Assembly: GCF_011927795.1 (NCBI RefSeq)
Contig: NZ_JAATJJ010000001.1
Location: 1,177,825 to 1,241,824 of the forward strand
DNA from: Saonia flava
GTDB lineage: Bacteria; Bacteroidota; Bacteroidia; Flavobacteriales; Flavobacteriaceae
Length of the DNA: 64,000 bases
Direction: 5' to 3'
Below are positions 16,848 through 25,870 of the stretch, piece by piece. Within the stretch, counting starts at the first letter, position 1. Each line of letters starts with the position of its first letter. Position numbers and translations under genes: made by a program. A model generated the notes under the pieces. It did no database searches and was not told the origin of the DNA. It was given only the letters and a program-made list of their open reading frames with translations.

Positions 16848-17801
16848 TTATAGCAATTTTGTGATAATATCCTCTTCTGATACACCTTCTGCCTCTGCCT
16901 TGTAATTTTTTATAATTCGATGTCTCAGTATTCCCATGGCCACTGCTTTTACATCTTCTATATCCGGAGAGAATTTTCCATGGATTGCAGCATGGGCCTT
17001 TGCTCCCAAAACCAAATTTTGAGAAGCCCTTGGTCCAGCTCCCCAATCAATATACTGCTTTACATAATCTACAGCAGATTCTAAATTGGGACGAGTACTA
17101 TTTACTAAATTCACAGCATAGGAAACCACATTGTCCGGCACAGGAATTCTACGTATCAAATGCTGTACTTCAATAATCTCTTTTGCATTGAACAAGGATT
17201 TTACCTCTGGAACATTATCAGAAGTAGTTTTCTTAACCACTTCAATTTCTTCTTCTACCGATGGATACTTAAGTTCAATGGCAAACATAAAGCGGTCTAA
17301 TTGTGCCTCTGGCAAAGGATAAGTACCTTCCTGCTCTATTGGGTTTTGAGTTGCCAAAACAAAATAAGGAAGCTCTAATTTGTATTGCTGTCCCGCAATG
17401 GTCACCGCTCTTTCTTGCATAGCCTCTAACAATGCTGCCTGGGTTTTTGGGGGTGTCCTATTTATTTCATCAGCCAAAATAATATTAGAAAATATAGGCC
17501 CCTTAATGAATTTAAAACTTCTGTTTTGATCCAATACCTCACTTCCCAAAATATCACTGGGCATTAAATCTGGTGTAAACTGAATACGCTTAAAATCCAG
17601 TCCCAAAGTCTGGGCAATCGTATTCACCATAAGGGTCTTTGCCAAACCGGGCACTCCGATAAGAAGGGAGTGGCCTCCAGTATAAATAGACAATAGTATT
17701 TGGTCCACTACCTCATTCTGTCCGACTATAACCTTCGCAATCTCTTGCTTTAAGGATTTATGTTTTTTAACCAGATTTTCGATAGCGGCAACGTCTGACA
17801 T
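16848..17801 (-). CDS. MoxR-type AAA+ ATPase
   Basis: A 317 aa AAA+ ATPase. Walker A is GVPGLAKT at residues 49-56, Walker B is ILADEINR, followed by the sensor region FVLATQNPIEQEGTYPLPEAQLDRF, which is diagnostic of MoxR. These ATPases usually act with VWA-domain proteins to fold or activate partners. Here no VWA/DUF58 genes follow; instead it is the last gene of an operon with two SurA-like proteins, 3 bp after the parvulin gene, suggesting an envelope folding or stress role (inference). Confidence 0.92.
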   Translation of the reverse strand: MSDVAAIENLVKKHKSLKQEIAKVIVGQNEVVDQILLSIYTGGHSLLIGVPGLAKTLMVNTIAQTLGLDFKRIQFTPDLMPSDILGSEVLDQNRSFKFIKGPIFSNIILADEINRTPPKTQAALLEAMQERAVTIAGQQYKLELPYFVLATQNPIEQEGTYPLPEAQLDRFMFAIELKYPSVEEEIEVVKKTTSDNVPEVKSLFNAKEIIEVQHLIRRIPVPDNVVSYAVNLVNSTRPNLESAVDYVKQYIDWGAGPRASQNLVLGAKAHAAIHGKFSPDIEDVKAVAMGILRHRIIKNYKAEAEGVSEEDIITKLL

Positions 17802-17804
17802 ATA

Positions 17805-19256
17805 TTATTTTTTAACCCAGTTGTTGGCAAAATCACAATCTTTATTTGCCTCGTTTACACTTATATAAGTATCCTCTATATGCTCATCCATCCACTTTTT
17901 AATAGCATTGAACTGCTTTTCCCTAAGTGCCAATTCCTGGATTTTAAGATAATCCTGAGCAAAGTCTGCCTGATGCTCATCATATCTATTGGAAATTTTT
18001 AAAATTTTATATTTAACTCCAGCTCCTCTTTCATCTTGTTCCATAATAGGTCTGGAAATTTCATTATCCTTAAGGTTTCTCACTTGATTGTACAATGTTG
18101 GATCCATTTTTGTCAATTCAAAACGGGCACTAAAATCACTGGGGTTACGCAGTACACCTCCATCGAATTTAGTTTCTTTTTCATCAGAAAAATTAAGTGC
18201 CGCTTCCGCAAAAGTAAACTTACCATCCAATATATTTTGGCGAATGCTATCCAGCTCGGCTTTAGCTTCATTAATTGCTTCCTGTGGAACTTCTGGAGCC
18301 ATTAGAATATGCCGAATATCCCTTTCCTGTCCTCTTATTTTTTCACAAAATATTATGTGGTATCCAAAAATGGTCTCAAAAGGTTCAGAAATCTCTCCCT
18401 CTTCGAGACTAAAAGCAACATCTTTAAATTCTTTTACAAAACCTGTTTCTTTGGTAATACTATAAAATCCTCCATTGGGTTTTGATCCTGGGTCCTGAGT
18501 ATACAGGATAGCTTTTACCTTAAAACTTGAGCCATTATCCAGCACATCTGCTCTTATGGCATTTAATCTATCTATGACTTTTTGCTTTTCTTCGTCAGTG
18601 GCTTTAGGAGTTTTTACGATTTGGGAAATTTCCAATTCCGCCCCAATCATAGGTCTTTCATCTTTAGGGATTTTATTGAAAAACTGTCTTATCTCTTCTG
18701 GAGTAACCTGAATTTCACCTACAATCTTTGACTGCATCCTCTCAGAAAGCATTCTTAATTTATTAATTTTATAAAGTTCCTCCCTAAAACTTTCTACATC
18801 TTCCTTTTTATAAAATTTAAGCACTTTTTCCATAGAGCCTATTTGTGCTACCAAGCCCTGTATTTGTCTATCACTAGTTGCATTCACCTCATCATCGGAG
18901 ACCAATATACTATCCTGAACGGCTTGGTGGGCATACAAACGGTCTTCCATTAACTTGCCCAAGAGGCTACAATGGCTAATATCTTCTGCGGAAACCCCTT
19001 GGGTTTTAAGATCAATCAGTGTTTTTTCTATGTCCGAATCCAATATCACATAGTCCCCAACAACAGAAGCAATACCGTCCAATTTGACCCTCTTAAAATT
19101 CTGAGTGGAATCCTTTTTAAAATCTCCACGCTCCTCCACAACCATATCCTCTGGTTCTACTTGAGTATCTGGCATTTCATTCGTCTCTTGGGAAAACCCA
19201 AAAACAGTAAAAAACATGCCCAATATTAGTACAAAAGTCTTATTAGTCTTTTTCAT
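17805..19256 (-). CDS. SurA-like periplasmic peptidyl-prolyl isomerase
   Basis: A 483 aa exported protein with a signal peptide ending near FGFSQ (about residue 22). The order is an N-terminal SurA-like helical region (with LLGKLMEDRLYAHQAVQDS), a first parvulin-like segment (residues about 200-310, with GGFYSITKE), a second parvulin domain (ERDIRHILMAPEV through KFDGGVL) and a C-terminal helix region. It would chaperone outer-membrane proteins. The start ATG 19256 lies inside the 3' end of the upstream lipoprotein gene (14-bp overlap), so the two are translationally coupled; the longer frame to 19319 is not needed. Confidence 0.9.
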   Translation of the reverse strand: MKKTNKTFVLILGMFFTVFGFSQETNEMPDTQVEPEDMVVEERGDFKKDSTQNFKRVKLDGIASVVGDYVILDSDIEKTLIDLKTQGVSAEDISHCSLLGKLMEDRLYAHQAVQDSILVSDDEVNATSDRQIQGLVAQIGSMEKVLKFYKKEDVESFREELYKINKLRMLSERMQSKIVGEIQVTPEEIRQFFNKIPKDERPMIGAELEISQIVKTPKATDEEKQKVIDRLNAIRADVLDNGSSFKVKAILYTQDPGSKPNGGFYSITKETGFVKEFKDVAFSLEEGEISEPFETIFGYHIIFCEKIRGQERDIRHILMAPEVPQEAINEAKAELDSIRQNILDGKFTFAEAALNFSDEKETKFDGGVLRNPSDFSARFELTKMDPTLYNQVRNLKDNEISRPIMEQDERGAGVKYKILKISNRYDEHQADFAQDYLKIQELALREKQFNAIKKWMDEHIEDTYISVNEANKDCDFANNWVKK

Positions 19257-20106
19257 ATACTTCAAATTCTTTTTCTTTAATGGCTTCGTCAATAATTTCA
19301 GTTTCCAGTTGTCTACCATACTCCAGCTTTCTTCTATTCAAAAGAACCTGTTTTATAGTTGGCTCTATATACTGTAATGGCGCAATATCATTTACTTCCA
19401 AAACATCAATAACCTTCGCCAAATATACCCCTAATGAATCCTGCAACTCAAAAAATTGTGATTTTTTTAAGTATCGCTCTTCATTTTCATAGGTCAGTGG
19501 AGGAATTTCATCGATCACCCTCGATGATGCTACCCAGATGGAATCATTAAAATTCAATTTTTTGAACTGCACCCCTATTGAATCCAAATACTGGACATCC
19601 TCCGCTTCAAAATCCTTTAATTTTTGGATTACAGCTTCTTTATCCAAAAACTGCGGGGGAAGTTCTATAAACCTAAGTTGGACAATTTTTTCCTTTAGTT
19701 TAAAATTCTCTTTCTCTATGTCGTAAAAACTCTGCAATTCTGAAAGGCTTATCGCTGTATCCTGGGCCTGCTGAACCAACGCCTCTTTATAAGCCCCAGT
19801 ATAAAGATCATTTCTATAATTGCTCACGAGCCGGTCAAACTCAGCCAATTTATCTTCTGACAAATTTATTTTCGCCTTGTTCATTAACAATTGCTTGGCA
19901 GCCCAATTATTAATATAATTGGTAACAAACGATGCACTATCCGCTTTGGACATATTGCTATTCAACAACAATTGGACATCTTCTTTGTATAAATAGGTTT
20001 CCCCAACACGGGCCAAAGGTTCCTTTTCTGCTTCTTTTCTAAAAAAAGAGTCACATGAAACCGTAAAAATCAACATCATAATGGGCTGTGCAACTTTTAT
20101 GAACAT
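19243..20106 (-). CDS. SurA-N-like lipoprotein (degenerate PPIase relative)
   Basis: A lipoprotein of about 287 aa with lipobox TVSC. The N-terminal half is SurA-like (ARVGETYLYKEDVQLLL, then AAKQLLMNKAKI), as in parvulin-type chaperones. The second half has the length of a parvulin domain but lacks the ARHIL and GG motifs, so it is probably not an isomerase. I place the start at ATG 20106, because a well-formed promoter (20138-20168) would put the RNA start near 20131, downstream of the longer in-frame ATG at 20133. First gene of the operon with the SurA-like protein and MoxR. Confidence 0.75.
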   Translation of the reverse strand: MFIKVAQPIMMLIFTVSCDSFFRKEAEKEPLARVGETYLYKEDVQLLLNSNMSKADSASFVTNYINNWAAKQLLMNKAKINLSEDKLAEFDRLVSNYRNDLYTGAYKEALVQQAQDTAISLSELQSFYDIEKENFKLKEKIVQLRFIELPPQFLDKEAVIQKLKDFEAEDVQYLDSIGVQFKKLNFNDSIWVASSRVIDEIPPLTYENEERYLKKSQFFELQDSLGVYLAKVIDVLEVNDIAPLQYIEPTIKQVLLNRRKLEYGRQLETEIIDEAIKEKEFEVYEKD

Positions 20107-20137
20107 CCACCCTTTTCTATTAAAAAACTGCATCCTG

Positions 20138-20168
20138 CAAAAATAACAATTACATTATCTTGCACAAG
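20138..20168 (-). promoter_or_regulatory. Promoter of the SurA-like/MoxR operon
   Basis: On the minus strand: CTTG (20168-20165), 19 bp, TATTTTTG (20145-20138). Transcription would begin near 20131, which favours ATG 20106 as the start of the first gene. Confidence 0.6.
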
Positions 20169-20248
20169 TTATAAAATAGGGGATTAACACATTTTTAGCA
20201 CCCTATGAATCCTATATTTATTAAATTAGTAAGAAATACGGGGCAAAA

Positions 20249-20704
20249 ATGAAATATACTACAGAAATTATTGTAAACCTGCCCAGGGAAGAATTTATCA
20301 AGAAGCTGGACAATGCTGATAATATGAAGCATTGGCAACGAGGTTTGGTAAAATATGAACTGCTGTCCGGGAGCGCTGGGCAAGAAGGTGCAAGAATGAG
20401 TTTGGATTATAAAATGGGTAAGCGGGAAATGTCCTTAATAGAAACCATCATTAAAAGAAATTTTCCAGAAGAGTTCCATGCCACATATGACACCAAAGGA
20501 GTGCACAATATTCAAAAAAATTATTTTGAAGAGGTTGATGCAAATACAACAAAATGGATTTCTAAAAGTGAATTTCAATTCTCCAGTTTCATGATGAAGG
20601 CAATGGGTTTTCTTATGCCAGGAGCCTTTAAAAAACAGTCCTATAAATACGCTGAAGATTTCAAGGCCTTTGCAGAGAAAGGAATTTCTGTTTCTAAATC
20701 CTAA
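20249..20704 (+). CDS. SRPBCC-family small protein
   Basis: A 151 aa protein with the START/SRPBCC look: an N-terminal strand MKYTTEIIVNLPREEF, helix KLDNADNMKHWQRGL, then strands with EGARMSLDYKMGKREM and a C-terminal helix. This fold binds hydrophobic ligands in a deep pocket. The ligand is unknown. No signal peptide, so cytoplasmic. A near -10 (TATATTTA, 20213-20220) lies 28 bp upstream. It is followed by a 79 aa gene after 17 bp. Confidence 0.75.
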   Translation: MKYTTEIIVNLPREEFIKKLDNADNMKHWQRGLVKYELLSGSAGQEGARMSLDYKMGKREMSLIETIIKRNFPEEFHATYDTKGVHNIQKNYFEEVDANTTKWISKSEFQFSSFMMKAMGFLMPGAFKKQSYKYAEDFKAFAEKGISVSKS

Positions 20705-20721
20705 AGATAAATACTACCGAC

Positions 20722-20961
20722 TTGAATAGAAGAATAAAATTAATTTGGGATTTTAGGGGCCCAACCGCAGGTATGACATCCGAACACCATGAAAAACACC
20801 TTAAAGAATATATAGCAGCCGAAGAATTGGAATGCAAAATTACCGGACATAGTACCATCAACGATATGCATAGCATTGCCTATATGGTTGTTAACGAAAA
20901 ACATATGATTAAAGTGAGAGATTCACTAAAACCCCATCGTGGTGAAGTGTATGAAAATTGA
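20722..20961 (+). CDS. Conserved small hypothetical protein
   Basis: A 79 aa cytoplasmic protein starting with TTG at 20722 (MNRRIKLIWDFRGPTAG). It is His-rich in the middle (SEHHEKHLKEY), with a strand-like centre and a C-terminal LKPHRGEVYEN. I do not recognise a family with a known function. The position between the SRPBCC gene (17 bp) and a lipoprotein gene (15 bp) suggests co-transcription with both. The coding character (codon use, no frame conflict) makes it a real gene. Confidence 0.7.
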   Translation: MNRRIKLIWDFRGPTAGMTSEHHEKHLKEYIAAEELECKITGHSTINDMHSIAYMVVNEKHMIKVRDSLKPHRGEVYEN

Positions 20962-20976
20962 CCAAACCAACCAGAC

Positions 20977-22107
20977 TTGAAAAAACAAATACTCATTATT
21001 TTAGGGTGCTGCTTGCTTTGGATTTCTTGTTCCCAGACTAAGAATCACAATCCTCTGGAAATAGTTTTATCATCAAATGATTCCAAGATTAAAAAGGTTA
21101 TGGATAGTATAGGCCAATATGAGGTACAAATAAGGTACACCCATATTAAACGAGAAAATGATAGTGTTTTTTTTAAAGATTATGATTTTCAGGTGGACAA
21201 CCAGCGCTACTTTTATCCTGCGAGTACCGTTAAATTTCCAATTGCTACTTTGGCTTTAGAAAAACTAAATGGGCTAGATTCGCTGACCATGAATACTCTT
21301 TTTTATGTAGAAGGTGATTCTGTTGAAACCACAATTGCCAAAGAAATCACCAAAATATTTGCGGTAAGTGACAATGAGGCCAATAATAGATTGGTAGAGT
21401 TTTTGGGTCAAGATGAAATCAATCAAAAGCTTAAAGAGAAGGGAATTGAAGGAGTCCGAATTTCTCATAGACTTTCAACAGACAATGCCTACGAGATTAC
21501 AACCAAACCCTTGATTATTTATCTAAATGACAGCACAACCACAACAAGTATTCCCATTATTAACACTTCCCCTGTACCATTAGTAGAAAAAGGTGTTTTA
21601 AAAGGAAAAGGTTTCATAGAAGACGATTTCCTTATCAATGAACCGTTTAACATGAGTCTAAAAAATAAATATCCAATAGATGCACAACATAATGTTTTAA
21701 AACGAGTTCTTTTCCCAGAAAAATTTAAGGATGCTGAACAATTTCACCTAAGTGTCTCGCAAAGAGATTTTTTGTTGTCCTCCATGTCCAATTTACCAAA
21801 GGATGTTGGGTACAACCCAAAAACCTACTATGATAGCTATGGAAAATTCTTTATTTACGGAGATTCCAAAGAAAACATTCCAGATTATATTAAGGTTTAT
21901 AATAAAGTGGGGTATGCGTATGGAACACTAACCGACTGCGCCTATATATTGGATTCTAAAAACAATGTGGAGTTTTTGTTGACCGCAACCCTTTTAGTGA
22001 ATAAAAATGGGATTTTTAACGACAATACCTATGAATTTGAAGAAGTTGGTATTCCATTTTTGGCGCAACTGGGAAGAGAATTGTATAAATATGAATTAAC
22101 TCGATAA
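20977..22107 (+). CDS. Class A beta-lactamase-like serine hydrolase lipoprotein
   Basis: A 376 aa lipoprotein (lipobox WISC, Cys18) with a TTG start. The catalytic set of the class A beta-lactamase fold is visible: S83-T-V-K86 in YPASTVKFPIA and SDN at 131-133 (AVSDNEANNRLVEFLG). A KTG-like third motif is not clear; NKVGYAYGTLTDCAY at the C-terminal end occupies that place. It is longer than true beta-lactamases (about 290 aa) and has an insertion of about 60-80 residues, so a peptidase or esterase role is more likely than antibiotic resistance. First gene of a three-lipoprotein operon. Confidence 0.82.
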   Translation: MKKQILIILGCCLLWISCSQTKNHNPLEIVLSSNDSKIKKVMDSIGQYEVQIRYTHIKRENDSVFFKDYDFQVDNQRYFYPASTVKFPIATLALEKLNGLDSLTMNTLFYVEGDSVETTIAKEITKIFAVSDNEANNRLVEFLGQDEINQKLKEKGIEGVRISHRLSTDNAYEITTKPLIIYLNDSTTTTSIPIINTSPVPLVEKGVLKGKGFIEDDFLINEPFNMSLKNKYPIDAQHNVLKRVLFPEKFKDAEQFHLSVSQRDFLLSSMSNLPKDVGYNPKTYYDSYGKFFIYGDSKENIPDYIKVYNKVGYAYGTLTDCAYILDSKNNVEFLLTATLLVNKNGIFNDNTYEFEEVGIPFLAQLGRELYKYELTR

Positions 22108-22111
22108 ACCC

Positions 22112-22945
22112 ATGATTTTTAAAAAAACACTCCCAATCCTTATTTTTGTTTTTGTTTTTGTACTTGCATGTGCAGAAACAAAAAAGGACGAAAGCAAACT
22201 TAATTTTCCTAGATTAGAAGAAATGGTAAAGAATACCCCCAATAAAGAAAACTTATGGGTTTTTATTATGGCTGGGCAATCCAATATGGCAGGACGAGGT
22301 ATAGTGGACCACAAGGACACTCTATCACATCCTCGGATTCTTTCCATTAATTCCAAAGATGAATTAATTTACGCTAAAGAGCCCCTTCATTTTTACGAAT
22401 CCAATTTGGTTGGTTTGGATTGTGGCCTTTCTTTTGGTCATGAATTATTAGAACATATTCCAGATAGTGTTTCTTTATTAATTCTACCTACCGCTGTTGG
22501 TGGAAGCTCAGTAACTCAATGGCTCAATGACTCCATTCATCGAGATGTTCAATTACTTTCAAACTTTAAAAGAAAAGTAGCAATAGGAAAAAAATATGGT
22601 TCCATAAAGGCCATATTATGGCATCAGGGAGAAAGTGATGCCCACAAAAAAGATATCCCACATTATAAAAAGAAATTAACAAGTCTATTTAAAAATTTTA
22701 GGTCTGAAATTGAAAATGACTCCCTACCCATCATTTTAGGAGAATTAGGAGGGTATTCTGAAACACCTGAAGAATGGGGAGCTATTACTAAAATAATTAA
22801 TAACTTTCCATCAATTGATTCCAATACTAAAGTAGTAAAACTATCAGATTTGCCAGACAAAGGCGATAAAATTCACTTTAGCACAGAAAGTTTCAGAATT
22901 ATGGGACAGCGCTATGGCAAAACTTATCTACAATATATCCAATAA
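22112..22945 (+). CDS. SGNH carbohydrate esterase lipoprotein (sialate O-acetylesterase-like)
   Basis: A 277 aa lipoprotein (lipobox LAC, Cys20). It has all SGNH blocks of the SASA/CE6-like family: nucleophile S57 in MAGQSNMAGRG, the oxyanion glycine in GGSS (131-133), HQGESD at 171-176, and the catalytic D252 and H255 in DKIHF. It would remove acetyl groups from sugars in the periplasm or at the surface. It starts 4 bp after the preceding gene and is 1 bp from the GH29 gene, so all three are one operon. Confidence 0.87.
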   Translation: MIFKKTLPILIFVFVFVLACAETKKDESKLNFPRLEEMVKNTPNKENLWVFIMAGQSNMAGRGIVDHKDTLSHPRILSINSKDELIYAKEPLHFYESNLVGLDCGLSFGHELLEHIPDSVSLLILPTAVGGSSVTQWLNDSIHRDVQLLSNFKRKVAIGKKYGSIKAILWHQGESDAHKKDIPHYKKKLTSLFKNFRSEIENDSLPIILGELGGYSETPEEWGAITKIINNFPSIDSNTKVVKLSDLPDKGDKIHFSTESFRIMGQRYGKTYLQYIQ

Positions 22946-22946
22946 C

Positions 22947-24407
22947 ATGAAAAAATCAATCTTCCCCCTATTTTCTCTTATTCTTATAATAACAAGTTGC
23001 AAAACAGAAAAAATAGCTGATTTTCAACCCAAAACTGTTGTTCCATCAGTACAACAATTGGCTTATCAAAAAATGGAAATGGTGGGTTTTATACATTTCA
23101 CAGTTAATACATATACTGATAAAGAATGGGGTTATGGTGACGAAAATCCAATAATTTTTAACCCAGAGGAATTAGACGCAGAACAATGGGTCTTGGCAGC
23201 AAAGGCTGGTGGATTAAAGGAATTGATACTTACTGCAAAACATCACGACGGTTTTTGTCTATGGCCCAGCAAATTTACAGAGCATAGTGTAAAAAACAGT
23301 CCCTATAAAGATGGACAAGGAAATGTGGTCAAGGAATTTGTTGATGCCTGTAAAAAGCATGGGCTAAAAGTTGGCCTTTATCTATCCCCATGGGATAGAA
23401 ACCATGCTGATTATGGCAAACCAGAATACATTACCTACTATCGAAATCAGTTAAAGGAATTATTGACGAACTATGGCGAAATAAACGAAATTTGGTTCGA
23501 TGGTGCTAATGGTGGTGATGGGTTTTATGGAGGGGCCAATGAAGAGCGAAAAATTGATAGAAGTACTTATTATGACTGGGAAAACACTTTTTCTTTGGTC
23601 AAAAATCTGCAACCCAATATTATGATTTTTTCCGACGCTGGGCCAGATATTCGTTGGGTAGGAAATGAACATGGTCATGCTGGGCAAACCTTTTGGTCTT
23701 CTATAAATGGTAATGAACTTACCATTGGAGGTGATATGGCAGATTATTTAAATATAGGCGAATCGGATGGGAATTCATGGCTTATTGGCCAATGTGATGT
23801 TTCCATACGTCCTGGATGGTTTTACCATGAAGCACAGGACAGCTTGGTAAAAACACCCAAGCAGTTGACTGATATTTATTATAAGTCTGTTGGAAGAAAT
23901 GGCGTTTTATTAGTGAACCTTCCTCCAAACAAAAAAGGATTAATCCATTCTAATGATGTTAAGAACTTAAAAGGTTTCAAAGAAATAATAGACGAAACCT
24001 TTAAAACCAATTTGGTGGAAGGTGCAAAGGTAACCGCATCCAATTACAGATTGGAAAATGAACGTTTTTCTCCTCTAAATATTTTGGATAGCAATTCTGA
24101 AACATTTTGGACAACAGATGATTCAGTTCTTTCTGCTGAATTAATTATAGAAACTGAAAAACCTATTACTTTTAATCGATTATTACTTCAAGAACCAATA
24201 AAGTATGGTCAGCGAATAGAAAAATTTGAAGTTTCAATTGAAGAAAATGGAGCATGGAAATCCATCTCCAATGAAACAACCATAGGGTACAAAAGATTAA
24301 TAAGGATAGAAAACGTAACTACTAGGAAGATTAAAATAAAAATAGTAGACGCCAACGCTATTCCTGCCCTTTCCAATTTTGAAGTGTTCCTAGCAACTAA
24401 AGAATAA
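22947..24407 (+). CDS. GH29 alpha-L-fucosidase lipoprotein
   Basis: A 486 aa lipoprotein (lipobox ITSC, Cys18). The catalytic (beta/alpha)8 domain spans about residues 30-340, with HHDGFCLW at 99-106 and the nucleophile Asp185 in EIWFDGANGG. The C-terminal 130 residues form a beta-sandwich of the F5/8 type (TASNYRLENERFSPLNILD, then WTTDD), a likely carbohydrate-binding module. I chose ATG 22947, which gives the signal peptide and follows the esterase stop codon by 1 bp; the frame from 22914 overlaps that gene. With the esterase next door it may attack acetylated fucosylated glycans. No SusC/D pair is present. Confidence 0.92.
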   Translation: MKKSIFPLFSLILIITSCKTEKIADFQPKTVVPSVQQLAYQKMEMVGFIHFTVNTYTDKEWGYGDENPIIFNPEELDAEQWVLAAKAGGLKELILTAKHHDGFCLWPSKFTEHSVKNSPYKDGQGNVVKEFVDACKKHGLKVGLYLSPWDRNHADYGKPEYITYYRNQLKELLTNYGEINEIWFDGANGGDGFYGGANEERKIDRSTYYDWENTFSLVKNLQPNIMIFSDAGPDIRWVGNEHGHAGQTFWSSINGNELTIGGDMADYLNIGESDGNSWLIGQCDVSIRPGWFYHEAQDSLVKTPKQLTDIYYKSVGRNGVLLVNLPPNKKGLIHSNDVKNLKGFKEIIDETFKTNLVEGAKVTASNYRLENERFSPLNILDSNSETFWTTDDSVLSAELIIETEKPITFNRLLLQEPIKYGQRIEKFEVSIEENGAWKSISNETTIGYKRLIRIENVTTRKIKIKIVDANAIPALSNFEVFLATKE

Positions 24408-24420
24408 GGAAAAGTGATGT

Positions 24421-25728
24421 TTAGGATGATATAGGTTCACCATATAGATCAAAGTCAGCGGCATCAGTGATTTTAATCTCAACAAATTCTCCAGTTTTAA
24501 GATAGTGCTTGGCTGCATCTATCAATACTTCGTTATCCACATCTGGTGAATCGAACTCCGTTCTACCTACAAAATAGTTTCCTTCTTTTCGGTCAATTAC
24601 ACATCTAAAGGATTTCCCTATTTTCTCTTGGTTCAATTCCCAAGAAATCTGGGATTGCAGCTCCATAATCTCGTTGGCACGCTGTTGTTTTACTTCGTCC
24701 AAAACATCATCCTCCAACTTGTACGCATGGGTATTTTCTTCATGGCTATAGGCAAAACACCCTAATCGTTCAAAACGCATCTCCTGTACCCAGTTCTTCA
24801 ATATATTAAAGTCTTCCTCTGTTTCACCCGGATACCCAACTATTAGTGTGGTTCTTATGGCCATATTAGGAACGGCCTTCCTAAAATCTTGTAACAACTT
24901 TGTGGTTTTTACCTGTGTTGTGCCTCTTCTCATACTTTTTAAAATAGCATCAGAGATATGTTGCAATGGAATATCTAAATAATTACACACTTTAGGCTCA
25001 TTCTTCATTACTTCCAAAACATCCATTGGAAAACCAGTAGGGAAGGCATAATGTAAACGAATCCACTCAATCCCATCCACCTTTACCAATTCTTGCAGCA
25101 GCTCAGCTAAATTTCTTTTTTTGTAGAGGTCCAAACCATAATAAGTTAGGTCCTGCGCAATTAAAATTAGTTCTTTGACTCCATTGGCCGCCAAGCTTTT
25201 GGCTTCTGCTACCAAATTTTCAATAGGTGTGCTTTTGTGTTTTCCTCTCATCAAAGGAATAGCACAAAAAGAACAAGGCCTATCACAACCCTCGGCAATT
25301 TTTAAATAGGCATAGTTCTTAGGGGTAGTGGTTAGTCTTTCACCTATCAATTCATGCTTATAGTCCGCACCCAGGGCTTTCAACAAATTTGGAAGTTCAC
25401 TTGTTCCAAAATATTCATCTACATTTGGAATTTCCTTTTGTAGGTCGGGTTTATACCGCTCACTTAAACAGCCAGTAACAAACACTTTATCTACTTCGCC
25501 AGCTTCCTTCTTTTGTACAAAATCCAAAATGGTGTTAACGCTTTCCTCTTTGGCATTGTCAATAAAACCACAGGTATTTATTACTACTACATTACCCTCT
25601 CCCTCATGTACTACTTCTTTCTTATTGGCCTTTAATTGACCCATAAGTACTTCAGAATCGTATACATTCTTGGAGCACCCCAGAGTTACTACATTAATTT
25701 TGTTCTTTTTAAGTGATTTTGTCCGCAT
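24421..25728 (-). CDS. rimO: Ribosomal protein S12 methylthiotransferase
   Basis: A 435 aa radical-SAM enzyme that methylthiolates Asp of ribosomal protein S12. The N-terminal UPF0004 domain has C18, C53 and C87; the radical-SAM cluster is C148, C152 and C155 (CDRPCSFC). The C-terminal TRAM region (RTEFDSPDVDNEVLI) fits RimO rather than MiaB. The start is ATG 25728, downstream of a -10 element; the frame to 25770 would overlap that element. It is convergent with the fucosidase operon, 13 bp apart. Confidence 0.95.
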   Translation of the reverse strand: MRTKSLKKNKINVVTLGCSKNVYDSEVLMGQLKANKKEVVHEGEGNVVVINTCGFIDNAKEESVNTILDFVQKKEAGEVDKVFVTGCLSERYKPDLQKEIPNVDEYFGTSELPNLLKALGADYKHELIGERLTTTPKNYAYLKIAEGCDRPCSFCAIPLMRGKHKSTPIENLVAEAKSLAANGVKELILIAQDLTYYGLDLYKKRNLAELLQELVKVDGIEWIRLHYAFPTGFPMDVLEVMKNEPKVCNYLDIPLQHISDAILKSMRRGTTQVKTTKLLQDFRKAVPNMAIRTTLIVGYPGETEEDFNILKNWVQEMRFERLGCFAYSHEENTHAYKLEDDVLDEVKQQRANEIMELQSQISWELNQEKIGKSFRCVIDRKEGNYFVGRTEFDSPDVDNEVLIDAAKHYLKTGEFVEIKITDAADFDLYGEPISS

Positions 25729-25767
25729 GAATCTGAAAATGAGGCCTACGTATCTGTAAGGCAGGTG

Positions 25768-25775
25768 CAAAAATA
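25768..25775 (-). promoter_or_regulatory. Candidate -10 of rimO
   Basis: Minus strand reads TATTTTTG, an exact match 39 bp before ATG 25728. It supports that start over the longer frame. Confidence 0.5.
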
Positions 25776-25870
25776 CAATTTGATCAAGGAAGAATCAGCT
25801 TAAAAACTATTTTTCTTGTTTTTACGTTAAACCATTATAACCAATTGAAATCCAATAATAAAAAGTTGAT

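Noticed and set aside
20977..24407. Polysaccharide utilisation locus
   Set aside because: GH29 and an esterase are present, but there is no SusC/SusD pair, no sulfatase and no dedicated regulator in the window.
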